Part shown: piece after piece, positions 45,975-57,972 of the stretch | Layout: every line of letters begins with the position of its first letter | How positions within the stretch are numbered: position 1 is the stretch's first letter | From: Isoetes taiwanensis | Taxonomy: Eukaryota; Streptophyta; Lycopodiopsida; Isoetales; Isoetaceae | Length of the DNA stretch: 64,000 nucleotides | Assembly: GCA_021234155.1 (NCBI GenBank) | Contig: JAJEKV010000011.1 | Coordinates: 7,921,132-7,985,131 of the forward strand | Direction: 5' to 3' | Translations under genes and position numbers: made by a program | Notes under the pieces: model-generated | The model's database searches: none | The model's input: the letters and a program-made list of their open reading frames with translations, nothing else | Told to the model about the DNA's origin: nothing

Positions 45975-46007
45975 CTCATGCAAGAAGAAGCCCCTCCTCC
46001 GCATGAG
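45975..46007. other. Module B hairpin, copy 3
   Basis: CTCATGC pairs with GCATGAG around a loop containing AGAAGCCCCTCC, the same loop as in copies 1 and 2. Confidence 0.7.
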
Positions 46008-46204
46008 ATCAAATAATAGAAGCCATGGATACTGCTGAGAGATGAGAAAGTGCCGATGAAACGTCGATGAAGAACTCTGCAATAAGTAGCGATCCCCAAC
46101 CTAATGAACGGCCTAAAAATGCATGCGATGCATGCATGCGACGCATGCAATGCATGCATGCTCGTCTCGTGCAAGAATCCCGATTCGCTACACGAATCGA
46201 TGAC

Positions 46205-46683
46205 ATAAGATAGAGTATTTTAAGGCAAGTTGTGAAGATACATTTTTTCAAGGGTTCCAATGACCATGCCATTTGAGAAAGCTTGGAATCCATATGGTGT
46301 TTTGGATTGTTTGATTGTTAGTCTGCAGTTAATTTGCAAACTAATTGTTGGTTTGTTTACAATTAGTTTGCAAAATATGATATTTTGGTAATGCAAGTGT
46401 CTTGAGCCCCTTTCTTTTAGGCACCTTTTTATAAGCACATAAGAAGATTAGATTGAAATATATAAAAACCACTGCGTTAGCGCATATATTTATAGGGTTA
46501 GGGTCCCTACGATTTAGGATTTAAGGTCTATTAAGATTTATCAAAATTCAATAATACATGGCAATGTGCCTTAGAATTTTTAGAGCTTATTAGGTCTATT
46601 AAAATCACAAATACATGGCACTGGTTTAGGGTTTGGGTAGATTCAAATACAATTAGCAGTAGGTCAAGTATAGAAAAAAAATT
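46205..46683. other. Intergenic, nothing recognised
   Basis: AT-rich sequence with repeated TTAGGGT/GATTTA words, no gene. Confidence 0.4.
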
Positions 46684-47053
46684 GAAGGAAGGAAGGAAGG
46701 AAGGAAGGAAGGAAGGAAGGAAGGAAGGAAGGAAGGAAGGAAGGAAGGAAGGAAGGAAGGAAGGAAGGAAGGAAGAAGGAAGGAAGGAAGGAAGGAAGGA
46801 AGGAAGGAAGGAAGGAAGGAAGGAAGGAAGGAAGGAAGGAAGGAAGGAAGGAAGGAAGGAAGGAAGGAAGGAAGGAAGGAAGGAAGGAAGGAAGGAAGGA
46901 AGGAAGGAAGGAAGGAAGGAAGGAAGGAAGGAAGGAAGGAAGGAAGGAAGGAAGGAAGGAAGGAAGGAAGGAAGGAAGGAAGGAAGGAAGGAAGGAAGGA
47001 AGGAAGGAAGGAAGGAAGGAAGGAAGGAAGGAAGGAAGGAAGGAAGGAAGGAA
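46684..47053 (+). repeat. GGAA microsatellite, about 370 bp
   Basis: About 92 GGAA units with a single interruption (GGAAGAAGG near 46773). It abuts the 3' end of a minus-strand LINE fragment, so it is that LINE's TTCC tail, greatly expanded. The long frames across it (GRKE and FLPS repeats) are artefacts. Confidence 0.95.
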
Positions 47054-47280
47054 TCATGAGGCCAAACTTGACCTATGAGACGGTACATGCAGTACACAAA
47101 GCAGATAAAACCATACCAAAAAGACAAATGCTACTATACAATGTGTCCCTACTACTGGGATGAAAAAACCCCTATATGGGAGGAAAAACCCTGGTAGTAG
47201 GCTAAAAAGATGTTCTTTTGTGGAGTGGAGTGAAGTGCCATATGTTGAATGATATTGACCTACTTTACCATAAGAACTTG
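47054..47280 (-). mobile_element. LINE 3' end, TTCC-tailed clade
   Basis: Adjacent to the microsatellite is GAGGCCAAACTTGACCTATG then AGACGG, matching the LINE 3'-terminal motif, and then the ENE-like hairpin (47148-47201). The left end of the fragment is not clear; homology to the LINE at 39895 fades by about 47220. Confidence 0.72.
47148..47201 (-). promoter_or_regulatory. ENE-like stem-loop in a truncated LINE
   Basis: In minus-strand sense: CCUACUAC/GUAGUAGG outer stem (8 bp, fully paired), GGG, U5, CCUCCC, loop, GGGG, U6, CAUCCC. Confidence 0.78.
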
Positions 47281-49380
47281 CCATATTTACTTTGACAAAT
47301 GCGAGAGCTTTCGCTTCATATCCATGTATGCTTTATTTCAAATTTAGCATTGTAAAGGGAGCTTTGATAGATTGATGTTCCTTAAAGATGTTTTGTATGT
47401 TTCTCTATACTTATAGAGTTTTTGAGCATAAAATTTTGTGTTCATGAGCAAATTTTGTACGTTTGGCAATTTGCGGACTGCCAAAGATTTTCATCATAGA
47501 CGAAATATATTCTAAACATGTCCATCATCACGTAGCCAAGATTTTTGGCATTATAAGCATTACATTTGACAACAAATTTGATGTATTCTTTTCTTGCAAA
47601 CCTTTAAAGCTAGAAAGCCTATGTTGATGAGTTTTAACGATACTCCAGTTAGCAACAATGGTACGTTTACAACAAAGCAATGCATCTAGCTTCAAGTTCA
47701 TACGCGCCATTGACTGCGAAATTTTAAATTCCATGCCACGATTACTTTATCTTTACAATATGGTATTTGGGTCACTATTGTTTGCCTTGGGTTAATTTCG
47801 TACTGCCACGTGGCAGACAATTCCGTTGCAGAATGGTAGTTGAGTCTACCATTCCGCATCTCCGGTTTCTAGCCGGTTAATCCTCTGTTTCTTGCCATCA
47901 TCTGTTTCTTGCCAGTCAACAATCCTCTGTTACTGGCAGAGCCAAGCCTGAATCGACCCTAGAGCAAGCCTGAATCGACCCTGTTAAGACCAAGACAGGG
48001 CCAGAGCTTGAATCTGTGGCTTGAATCCATAGATCATAGATTTTTTGACCTGTAAAAATGATTGTGGCTTTTTATTTATCGTTTCGGACCAAGGCAGGCC
48101 CCTGTCGGGAGGAAGACCGCCATAGCTTGAATTATAGCTTCTTCACCTCGTAAAATGGCTAGTATTGCATGAAGTTAAGCAAGAAAAAAGGAGCCCAAGC
48201 TATTTTAATCGTCATTTCTCGCTTTGCGTCTTCAATAGATGTCTCTACCTTTTAGAAAAAGTTTTCGCCTGCCTCCATCGATTTTTGTTTGCGTGTAAGA
48301 TCCGGTGGAGTTTTGCAAGCCACGTTTAATCTCCTTCCATGAAAAGGATGCAAACGAAAAATCTTAGCTACGAGACAAAACCACGAGACAAAGCCTCAAG
48401 ATCTTTAACCGAGGGAACAGGACCAGATCTTTAACCTAGAAACCAGGTCGAAAGGGCGTAAGATGGGCGAGAGCAGGACCGCCAAAAAAACTCAAGCAAG
48501 AAGTTATGGTGCTCTGCCGTAGCTAGGATCTCGCACCAACAACACCATAGCCGCCCCAATCGCCGAAATCGCCCCCAAGGTGTTTGTTTGGAATTTGAGC
48601 ATGGCATGGCGGTGACCCGGCTTCCGGCGGTCGGCGGGACCCCACCGGTCCATGCCAGAATGTCCTCACAAACACCTTGAAGCTATACATTTATGCTATT
48701 TCCAGAAAGAAATATTTTTAGATATTTTTCAAATTACTCGATGCTAAATAAGATATCTCTTGGCTAGTTGTTAAATAAGAAAATGCAGTCTTCATGACCT
48801 GAGGCACCCACATGGCTAAGGTGGATTCGTGGAAGTGAATGATTGGGGGGGGGGGCAAATTTTATAGCAGACTTGCGTGACCTCACCTACAACATTTCTT
48901 ATCCACCTGTATAGCCAGCTAGCCTCAATTGAATGAGACCTATTGGATCTTTATTCTTCTGATCCAACGATGGCAAAAGTTAGAAATTCTTCCGAATTAG
49001 AGGTTCCGGCGACCAGAGCAGGCTGCTAAATTTCTTCCTTTATTCGAACTTCACGCTTCCCTTTTTCAGCTTCTTTCCTCACGGTTCCGTTGTACTTCTA
49101 TCAATCTGACAGTGATATCGGATGTATGAGAGGAAGGGGCGTTGCAAACTTTTAGATAGTGCCATATCTGACCTCGACTTTTCTTCTCTCGTGGCAAAGG
49201 TTGGTGTTGCTCAATGGCTTTTGTTTTCTTCTTGTTGCACACGTCAGAGAGGTACTACCATCGAATGGAATGAAAGCATGCGTGTCACAGATGGTTATGT
49301 CCACCATTTTATCGTTTGAATGTTGACATTAGTTTCAACATGACAGAATGGCAAATTCTAGCAGGCTTCTTACCAAAGAT
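47281..49380. other. Host sequence, one GC-rich hairpin, no complete gene
   Basis: A short duplication of GCCTGAATCGACCCTG lies near 47948-47981. An open frame at 49122-49319 may be the start of the receptor-kinase pseudogene but has no clear motif. The only structure is the hairpin at 48577-48678. Confidence 0.4.
48577..48678. repeat. 102-bp palindrome with GC-rich loop
   Basis: CAAGGTGTTTGT at the left pairs with ACAAACACCTTG at the right, with further partial pairing (ATGGCATGG/CCATGCC) and a GACCCGGC...CGGGACCCC loop. A similar loop with unrelated arms is at 55987-56089. Confidence 0.6.
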
Positions 49381-51160
49381 TACACTGGAGCAATACTTTT
49401 GAGTAGATCCAATTCCACAAGCACACATATGATGCTGTTACACGGAAGCTAGAATCTGGAGGCTATGTTTTATACCTTAATATTTCTGGCAAAACTGCTC
49501 ATCCCTAGTTTATGAAGAGATTAGTTTTTGCAAGAAAGTGGACCAAGCCTTAATGAGCTGCAAAGGTGTCATAACATACACAGGGCTAAACCAAGTATTA
49601 TCATCAGGTATGAGTTCAAGTTCTAGCTGTGGATCATCTCAGACATTGTAGATTGTATCTAATTCAAACAAAAGTTTACAGTTTTTGAGGTCGAATAGTG
49701 ATGGAGATCTGGTTTCATGTTATCTCCATTCAAGCTGAACATGGCAAAAAGTTTTCTCTATCCAGCACTATGAACAGCTCATGCCAGCTTCCAATAGCAT
49801 GTGCAATATATGGAATCTGCATAGGTAAAAGGTTAGGTAGTTACTTACAATCTGGCACTGTCATCACAATAGAAAATGCAAGCTTCAGATCTTTTCACAG
49901 ACTTTGCCTTAGCCTTAATGAGAGCACTGCTTATTATGAAGTAGAATAAAAAATTAGCAATCACTTTGTGAATATCTTAGGTGCAAGATATTTCTCCAAG
50001 TCACTCCCTAGCTCAAGTATTATTTTTAAGCTTGTAGATTGCCCAAATTTTTGTCTATCTGATTGCTCATGTTCTGTTGCTTTCTAAAATTCTCATGCTA
50101 ATGAACATTTCTTGCGGCGAGATGTTTTGGGTAGTTTGTCAATTGATTCAGACCGTCAGGCTTCTCAGTATCAAAAGTTTAGAAATGATAACTTATGAGA
50201 AGTTGATCTAGCCTTATTCCTCTCCTTCAAATAGCAGTCTTTGCAAGGGATTTGATTCCGGGCTTACATCATTGGATGCTGTTCTTATTGTCATGCTCCA
50301 GAGTGGTAGCCGTCAAGAAGTGTGTACAGCTTTGCATGGTGTTGCTAGATTTGATTGCTGGACGACAGAGCCTTGGGCAGTGATGAGGCCAGAAAAGAAT
50401 GCAAGATATGCTGTTCTTATTTCTTAGGTGCAAGATATTTCTCCAAGTCACTCCCTAGCTCAAGTATTATTTTTAAGCTTGTAGATTGCCCAAAATTTTG
50501 TCTATCTGATTGCTCATGTTCTGTTGCTTTCTAAAATTCTCATGCTAATGAACATTTCTTGCGGCGAGATGTTTTGGGTAGTTTGTCAATTGATTCAGAC
50601 CGTCAGGCTTCTCAGTATCAAAAGTTTAGAAATGATAACTTATGAGAAGTTGATCTAGCCTTATTCCTCTCCTTCAAATAGCAGTCTTTGCAAGGGATTT
50701 GATTCCGGGCTTACATCATTGGATGCTGTTCTTATTGTCATGCTCCAGAGTGGTAGCCGTCAAGAAGTGTGTACAGCTTTGCATGGTGTTGCTAGATTTG
50801 ATTGCTGGACGACAGAGCCTTGACATTTGAAAGACCAATAGTGGTTGTTTGAGTTGGTATTTCTAGCTTGGGCAGTGATGAGGCCAGAAAAGAATGCTAG
50901 AGCAAGTGGATCCAAAGATTAGGGCATCTGTGCATGAGAAACTGGCTAGAAGGTGCATTGAAGTTGCATTATAGTGCATTCAAAAAAAAATGCTACTATC
51001 AAGCCCTCCATGGATGAGGTTGCACAGATGTTGGGCCTAAATGAAGTTGAAGAACCCCCCATTTTCCAACATTTTTGCCTCAAAGAGAGTGTATCAATGG
51101 CACATGCTACCAAACCAAGAGCATAAAGAATCCGAAGGAAGATAACCCATGTTTCTTGAT
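49381..51160 (+). pseudogene. S-domain receptor-like kinase, fragments
   Basis: In order along the + strand are RKLESGGYVLYLNISGKTA (49446-49502), a FLRSNSDGDLV-like stretch near 49690, SSCQLPIACAIYGIC near 49776-49822 (S-locus-glycoprotein/EGF-like region), and CPNFCLSDCSCSVAF near 50040 (PAN/apple-like cysteines). Then, near 50300 and again near 50750, VVAVKK is joined directly to CMVLLDLIAGRQSLDI. In an intact kinase these are subdomain II and subdomain IX, so most of the kinase is deleted. The frame runs on to DPKIRASVHEKLARRC (50900-50970). These are plasma-membrane receptors when intact. Many stops; non-functional. Confidence 0.75.
49981..50825 (+). repeat. Tandem duplication, period 447 bp
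   Basis: 49981-50374 is repeated at 50428-50821 almost exactly. The first copy has then lost about 50 bp that the second keeps before TTGGGCAGTGATGAGG. It duplicates the PAN-like and kinase remnants. Confidence 0.88.
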
Positions 51161-52291
51161 TTTAGTTTGTTCTTTAAGCTGTGGAAAATTACATTTTTCC
51201 ATCTCAAAACAGTTCTGATCGACAATGACATAAAAATACAAGAAATGGTTTAGGCTCTGCATGGATGTTTTTGATTCCATTGAAATTCTTCAATATTCCT
51301 TCAGATTATCCATGATACAGTTCCGAGGCACCAAACAAAGATGAAATCACCAACCATTGCATCCTTCTAATCCATCCAAAAATTTAGTGGTCAAGAAACA
51401 TCTACAAGAACATTGGCTCATTTGTCAAAGAAGTTTGCAGCTCTGGTAGTTTTGACATTCTGGCACTTTAAGATACGATCTTTTTCATCTTTCTACATAA
51501 GATTCTATAATTTGTTTACATATAGTATTTCTTTCCTTCCTTCATAAGGATCAGTCATAATGTAACGAGTGGTTGTCTGACTTGGTATTTCTAGCTTGAG
51601 CAGTGATGAGGTCAGAAAAGAATGCTAGAGCTAGTGGACCCAAAGATTAGGGCATCTATGCATGAGAAACTGGCTAGAAGATGCATCGAAGTTGCATTAC
51701 AGTGCATTCAAAAAAATGCTGCTATCAGGCCCTCCATGGATGAGGTTGTGCAGATGTTAGACCTAAATGAAGTTGAAGATCCCCCATTTTCCAACATTTT
51801 TGCCTCAAAGAGTGTGTATCAATGGCATATGCTACCAAACCATGAGCATAAAGAATCCGAAGGAAGATATTCCATGTTTCTTAATTTTAGTTTGTTCTTT
51901 AAACCGTGGAAAATTACATTTTTCCATCTCAAAGCAATTCTGATCGACAATGACATAAAAATACAAGAAATAGTTTAGGCTCTGCATGGATGTTTTTGGT
52001 TCCATTGAAATTCTTCAATATCTCTCTAGATTATCCATGATCCATTTCCGAGGCACCAAACAAAGATGAAATCACCGACCATTACATCCTTCTAATCCGT
52101 CCGAAAATTTAGTAGTCAAGAAACATCTACAAGAACATTGGCTCATTTGTCAAAGAAGTTTGCAGCTCTGGTAGTTTTGGCATTCTGGCACTTGAAGATA
52201 CGATCTCTTGCATCTTTCCACGTAAGATTTTGAAATTTATTTACATATAGTATTTCTTTCCTTCCTTCATAAGGATCAGTCATAATGTAAC
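50840..52291 (+). repeat. Tandem duplication, period about 726 bp
   Basis: 50840-51563 and 51566-52291 are about 93-95% alike by eye, both covering the last kinase exon of the receptor pseudogene and its downstream sequence, and both ending ATCAGTCATAATGTAAC. Confidence 0.88.
51622..51978 (+). pseudogene. Receptor-like kinase C-terminal exon, second copy
   Basis: The frame encodes LELVDPKIRASMHEKLARRC, then QCIQKNAAIRPSMDEVVQML, the end of a plant receptor-kinase domain (subdomains X-XI with the RPSM motif), followed by an unconserved tail. It is open for 118 codons, while the upstream copy at 50895 has stops. Without the rest of the kinase it cannot be active. A frame ending just upstream in two stops indicates a pseudogene. 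Confidence 0.75.
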
Positions 52292-54080
52292 ATAAATTGA
52301 TCGCCGTTTGTTTGCCACAGATCACTAGGGACACATTAAGGACACATATCAATTCGTGCATGTTGAACAAATCTCACTCCTGCCTCTCAACCAATGGCTA
52401 GCTATGGCTTCTATTCTGAACTCAAAGCAAATAAAGGTTTACAAGGTGGACTATAGAAATGCTCTATGTGATTGTTGTCACCAACAATTATATGCATCTG
52501 TACTTGCAGATGCTGCAAATCACATAAGCATCTGCCAAAGAAAACTTTGCATTAAGCTGTATCAAAATAAATCTTTGCTTTGAGTTGAGGTGATAGAACA
52601 TTTTATAATCATTGCAAGAGATTGAACTCGGTTCTGCAATACTTCCATCCTTAAATCAGCTTTGCAAGATTTCCTAATGCTAATGGATTGAATGGATGAG
52701 AATGGACCAATAACATCCAACCAAATGATCTGCAGGTATTCAGAAAAAATAGAACTTTTAGTGCAGTGCATGTGTAAATTCTGTGTGTCCTTTTTGAGAT
52801 TCTCCATTGAGTTTTAGATGTTCTCAATGTTTCAATAATTTTGTTGCAGGAAAATGCTCTCTTTAATGTTTTATTGCTTTCAATTGTTCTTTCATGGTAT
52901 TTTATTTTATGGTTTTAACTATAACCAATGGAACATATCATTAGACAACATATACGATATATGGCTGACCACTTAGAACATTCACCACTAAGAAATTGTG
53001 TGCCATTGTGTGATGTGTTGTTTGTCTTTATGATATGATTTAGCTAGAATTTTAAGTCTACCATAGCATGTGATGTTGAATGGTGGAATATTTTTACCAT
53101 GAGGATAGTCTCACGTTGGGTTAAAATTCTAGGAGAAAAAACGCCTATTCTTGTTTCAGTACATAAATTCATAATTCATTTGCACTACCTATGCAGATTC
53201 ATAAATTGAAACAGAATACAATTAATTGTCACATTAACTCAACATGTCTAGAATCATAACAACCTCAATTCATAATTCATTTGCACTACCTATCTATAGA
53301 TTCATAAATTCAAACAGAATACAATTAATTGTCACATTAACTCAACATGTCTAGAATCATAACAACCTCAGGACAATAAGATTTTTGAAAAACAATTATA
53401 CATTGCCATTTCAATACATAACTTTTTGTGCCATTTATAAATTTATAAATTCAAACAAAATACAGTTAATTTTCACATTATGGCAACTCAATATATCTAG
53501 CATCACCATTCTTGCTACCTTGAATTATAAATATATCTACAACTTCATGGTTCCCTGGGATGCAAGTATACTTATGCCTCGCATGTAAAACAAAAACTTC
53601 TACTACATATTTGAGCCTCAAGAAATAATATAGTAGTGCTATAACTTTTGTGCATATAGAGCGGAAGGTGTATTTTGGTTGTTATTGAGTACATGTATTC
53701 AACCAGAAAATATTGGACAATGCATGACTATATAACATATTATAATCATGCAGCCACACCTTTTGCCCCAAGCCTGCCTAATGCTAGTTAATTTTTTTGT
53801 TGGGGCACAATTCCCAATAAATGGATTTTTGAGGTCAAAACAAGATCAAATTTCAAAAATTTAAAGGCCCAAACAGAATCTTTTTTTTATGCTCTATCTA
53901 ATGGGAACTAATTTTGAAAAAGCTAGTCAAAAACTTTTCTGACATGGTGATGAGATGGATGACACTTGGATGGTGAGGTGGATGACTTTTGTTTGGTATC
54001 ACCTCGGCCAATTTTTGCTTTTCAAGATGTATAATAACAGATTTGCACTTTCTCTCTCTACTTTTGTTGTTAAAGAGAGA
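52292..54080. other. AT-rich sequence, no gene recognised
   Basis: Apart from the tandem repeat at 53168-53510, nothing is recognised. Confidence 0.4.
53168..53510 (+). repeat. Tandem repeat, period about 101 bp, two good units and one decayed
   Basis: TTCATAATTCATTTGCACTA begins at 53168 and 53269; the two units differ at few positions. A third, diverged unit follows to about 53510. Confidence 0.85.
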
Positions 54081-55129
54081 ATATGGTCTTAGACCTTAGG
54101 AATGGCCAAATTTGATAAATTTTCCGCATTTTCTCATGAATGGTGAATGAATGATGGGTGTATGACATGTAGTGGAATCAAGATAGTAAAGCCTAAAGAA
54201 GTGTGAATTATGCCTTGGGAAGTAAAATATCATGCCAAAAATCTTGCATTTAACAACATACCCATGTAGCTCGAGGGGTCTTCCAAATTTTGACAAAGGG
54301 GTCTTCAAGCTTTAACTCCTAGCCTTCATATATGCTCTAGTTGATTCAAATCTCTTCTTGCAATGCCCATATGATGTCCAATCAATGTCCTCTCCCGGTT
54401 CTCCATCGCAAAAGCTTTCTACAAGTCTTCAAAGATAGATGTCAAAAGAATCATGGTCCATTAGCTCATATATATATCAAGTCAAGTATTAATAAATTGT
54501 ATGATGTAGGCTATGCACATGGCTCTTCTATGCTGCGAAAATGTGGCAACATTGACAAGAGCAGGAAACAATCAATAATAATCAATGGCTGGAGGAGGCC
54601 ATCACGTCATTCTGGAGGAGGTCAACACGTCGAATGGAAGTGAACGACGTCTTGATCTTCTTGCTGATGCTGGTGAGACACATGCCCTTTCTCAGCCTCA
54701 TAGAAAGCTTTGGTTAGGGGAGGGTGCCCATAAAGTGCCCAAAAAATTAAATTATGATGGGTTTAATTCGTTTTAATCACCTATTTTAAATAAAATTTCA
54801 AAGTTTAGCTTTCAATTGGTACTAAGTATGAGTTGTTTCGACAAATCGAAAGCTCGCTATGAAGATTTTAAGTTCTATTCTTATTTTGATCTCAATAGAC
54901 CACCAAATGCCCTTCAATGGACCACTAAAAGACCTTCAATAGACCACCAAATGCTCACACTTGACTTTCATTGGCCCACAATTGCCTATTAATAGACCAT
55001 ACATTTAGCTCAATTTTTAATGCATTTTAAGATGGGCTATCGTAAGGTGGGCTATTTATGGGTAAAAAGTGGGCCATTAAAGGGCAAAAAGTGTGCCATT
55101 GAAGGGGGAGTGGGTGGAAGAGGGGCACC
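54081..55129. other. Sequence upstream of the copia remnant, no gene recognised
   Basis: A run of degenerate AGACCACCAAATGC/TGGACCACTAAA words lies at 54898-55015. The 5' LTR expected here was not recognised. Confidence 0.4.
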
Positions 55130-57970
55130 TTCCCCCATATAAATCCTTGCCAAGTCCAAGTCCTGGGGACCTAGCATGGATATGCTGATGACCACTCAAA
55201 AGATTGCTACTTTTGAGGAAATTATTGGGGATATTATTGAAATATCTCTGATGCACAGGCAACGTGCTGAGAAAGCTCGCACAAAGTAGGCTTACTTGGC
55301 CAATCGCCGAGATAAAAGCTGTTCTGAAGGTGGTCGCAAATCTAAGGGTATGCCGGAATCCTCTCAATTTCCTCGAGCTCAACATGGCCAATGCAAGATC
55401 TATCTTCAATTTGGTCACTGTGGGCTGATTGCCCACATGCCTTAAATCCCAAGCCGCCTAAGCCAACTACTGCCTCCAATTCTGAATCTGCAGGCAAACA
55501 AGCAGCACAGTTAGTTAAAGGTCTCATTCTCAAAGAGGAAAATTGTTTGGTGGAAGGTTATTTTGATTCTGATATCCAGATCATTCTTCATCTAACCTTG
55601 TTGAAGAAACCTTTTTACTTGAGGTTGCTCTTCATAACTTACTCAAGAATCATCTCATTCTCTCACAGTGGATTCTGGCTGGGTGAAGTAGTTATGGTCA
55701 AAGATTCTAATCTTCTCTCTGATTCCATTCCAGGCCGTGGTGGTGTCCAACTTGGATCTACCACAGAGGTTTCTATCCAAGTAACTGGGACTTTCCAGTT
55801 ACCCATGAATCATGGTATCTTTGCTTGTATTACTAAGGCTTTGTTTGTTCCGCAGCTTCGAGAAACATATTATCAGTTGCAAAGGCAGCGGGGCAGAATA
55901 TGAAAATCCTTTTTGACCAGCATGCTGTTTACTTTTATCAATCTGATATTGTGGTCACTAGAGTTCTTGCACGGGGATAAGAAGTATGGCGGCATGGAAT
56001 GTGGGAAGCAGATTCCAGGGACCCCGCGACCGGCGGGAGCCGGGAGCGGGTCTGGAATCTGCGACCACATTCCATGCCGCCACAACATGGCAACTGGGAG
56101 TTTTCATTGATTTTTACCTGCAGGTGACCGCTGTGCCACTTTCTATTCCGGAGGTGGAATCGTCGACCCAGTTGCTATGTTGTATATAGGGAACTTGTAT
56201 GAACTGCCACTTTCTTTGACTGCAGATTCCTGTTTATTGACTGGCTCCAGTCCTTCAACTCCAGAACTTTGGCACAGACGATTAGCTCATGTCCATTTCC
56301 GAGCTATTCTCCAGATGATTTAGAAAGTCCTTGGCTTACCTCCATTTCATGCCATTGAATTTTCCTTATGTCGAGCTTGTGTTTTGGGAAAACATCTTAG
56401 GCGTTCTTTTGTTGCCACAGGAGATCGAGCGGATCATCTTCTCGAACTTATCCATTCAGATCTCTGCGGGCCAATGGAGCTTCTGAGCCGTCAAGGAAAT
56501 AAGTATTTCATTTCCTTCATTGATGACCATAGTCGCCGAACTTCTTTGTTTTTTCTCCGAAAAAAGAGCCATGCATTGAGGCTTTTGTCATTTACAAGAG
56601 CTCAGCTGAAAATCAGTATCACGATTCCATTCAAATCCTTCGAACTGATGATGGTAGAGAATACTTGAGTGATCACTTTTATCAGATTTGTGATGAAGCA
56701 GGGATTCATCGGCAACTCATGACACACTACATTCCCCAGCAGAATGGCATTGCGGAGAAAGAACCATATCTTGTGTGAAGCTGCCAAAACTCTCTTGGTC
56801 CAAGGTCACCTTCCATCCTCCCTTTGGGGAGAAGCTTTGTCAACAGCATTACACGTTCAAAATCTGTTACCAACAGTCAAGTTCCTGGTGCCACTCCATA
56901 TGAGGTATGGAGGAGCTCCAAACCTGATATTTCACATCTCTGTTCATTTGGTTGCCAAGTTTTTGTTCATGTACCTACTGAGCTTCGTCATAAGTGGGAT
57001 GATAAGAGGCTTGAATGCCGCTTTGTGGGCTATTTTAGCTGCAGGAAAGCATATAACTGTTGGGATCCTTCCACTAACCATATTCTTGAATCTTCTGATG
57101 TTATATTCAATGAGACGTTCTTTCGTGGACACAACTCTAAAATTCATTTCATTGATGAGGGGTGACTTTGGAAGCTCACCAACTAGCCCATCCTTCTTTG
57201 GCACATGCACCCCTTGACCTGCCCTTGCTCCTCCAGATTGCCAACTTCCTTTCCATTCCTTGATTGGGAGCCTGATGTATGTCATGATCGATACACGCCC
57301 TGACATTTGCTATCCTGTAATCACCCTGACATTTGATCTGTACACTCCTGATCATTGGCACTTCGCGAAAAAGAATTTTGCAATACCTGAAAGGTACTTC
57401 CACTTCCGACATTCTTTACTCCATGGGTAACCATTCCACTCTGGTTGCATTTGTTGATACTAGCCATGGCACAAATGCTCGCAGTCATTCTACCAACAAG
57501 TTGCTGTTTTATGTTTTATGGTGGCATTGTTGGTTGGATCTCTCACAAGCAGGCCACTGTTGCCATATCCTCAACTGAAGCTGAATACCTGGCTCTATCT
57601 CATGGAGCTAGGTTGCTCATCAAGTTCTCCAATCTGCTTGCAGTCCTTCTTGGTGAATCCTTGACACCCAACACCATTTGGATGGACAACCAAAGTGCTA
57701 TCAGGATGGCAGTACACCCAGCTTATCGATCATGCACACATCACATTCCAATTCTTTACCATTATGTCAGACAACAGATCGAAGAAGGGTGCATTTGTCT
57801 TTCTTATTTACATATCCAAGATCTTCCGACAGATCTGTTTACTAAGGCACTTGGCAGAGTCAAATTTGAGCAATTTGTTGCAGCTCTTGGTATCTGTCCT
57901 CTTTCAAGGGGGAATGTTTATAAGTATAGTGTCTCTCAGATAGACACGTGTAAGGTATTTCCTTTGGTTT
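55130..57970 (+). mobile_element. Ty1/copia retrotransposon, heavily decayed
   Basis: Gag-like sequence, a degenerate zinc knuckle, protease-region sequence, the pre-integrase and integrase domains and RNase H occur in the copia order, with the reverse transcriptase mostly deleted. A polypurine tract AAGGGGGAA at 57907-57914 is followed by TG at 57915, the expected start of a 3' LTR. The LTR end and the 5' LTR could not be found. Confidence 0.82.
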
Positions 57971-57972
57971 AG
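55180..57972 (+). pseudogene. copia polyprotein remnants
   Basis: A gag-type stretch ends in a degraded zinc knuckle (CKIYLQFGHCGLIAHMP) near 55390. A pre-integrase segment (ELWHRRLAHVHFRAI) is at 56265. Integrase follows: LIHSDLCGPMEL and YFISFIDDHSRRTSL at 56445-56560, then downstream RRKNHILCEAAKTLL. The reverse-transcriptase core is missing. Only its end region appears (GSLMYVMIDTRPDICYPVIT, then RILQYLKGTS) at 57270-57400. RNase H follows with STEAEYLALSHGARLL, WMDNQSAIRMAVHP and TDLFTKALGRVKFEQFV to 57880. Frameshifts and a hairpin insertion (55987) break it. Confidence 0.85.
55987..56089. repeat. 103-bp palindrome with GC-rich loop inside the copia remnant
   Basis: GGCGGCATGGAATGTGG pairs with CACATTCCATGCCGCC and, further in, CAGATTCCAG with CTGGAATCTG. 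The loop is CCGCGACCGGCGGGAGCC-like. Its inverse resembles the loop of 48577-48678. Confidence 0.7.

Larger units (their letters stand above)
45090..46204. mobile_element. Two-module structured non-coding element, copy 3
   Basis: Module A is 45090-45817 and module B is 45818-46204. Both begin TTCTTGCACTGCGACTCGCA and end in a hairpin plus GATGAC. The order of parts is the same as in copies 1 and 2, but the terminal sequence is different (CTTGCAC instead of CTAGAAT) and its inverse partner at 45782-45791 has changed with it. It carries the ENE-like hairpin in module A and the module B hairpin. Confidence 0.8.

Noticed and set aside
46531-47127. 198-codon frame of FLPS repeats and its GRKE counterpart
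   Set aside because: Pure GGAA microsatellite with no start context or flanking domain.
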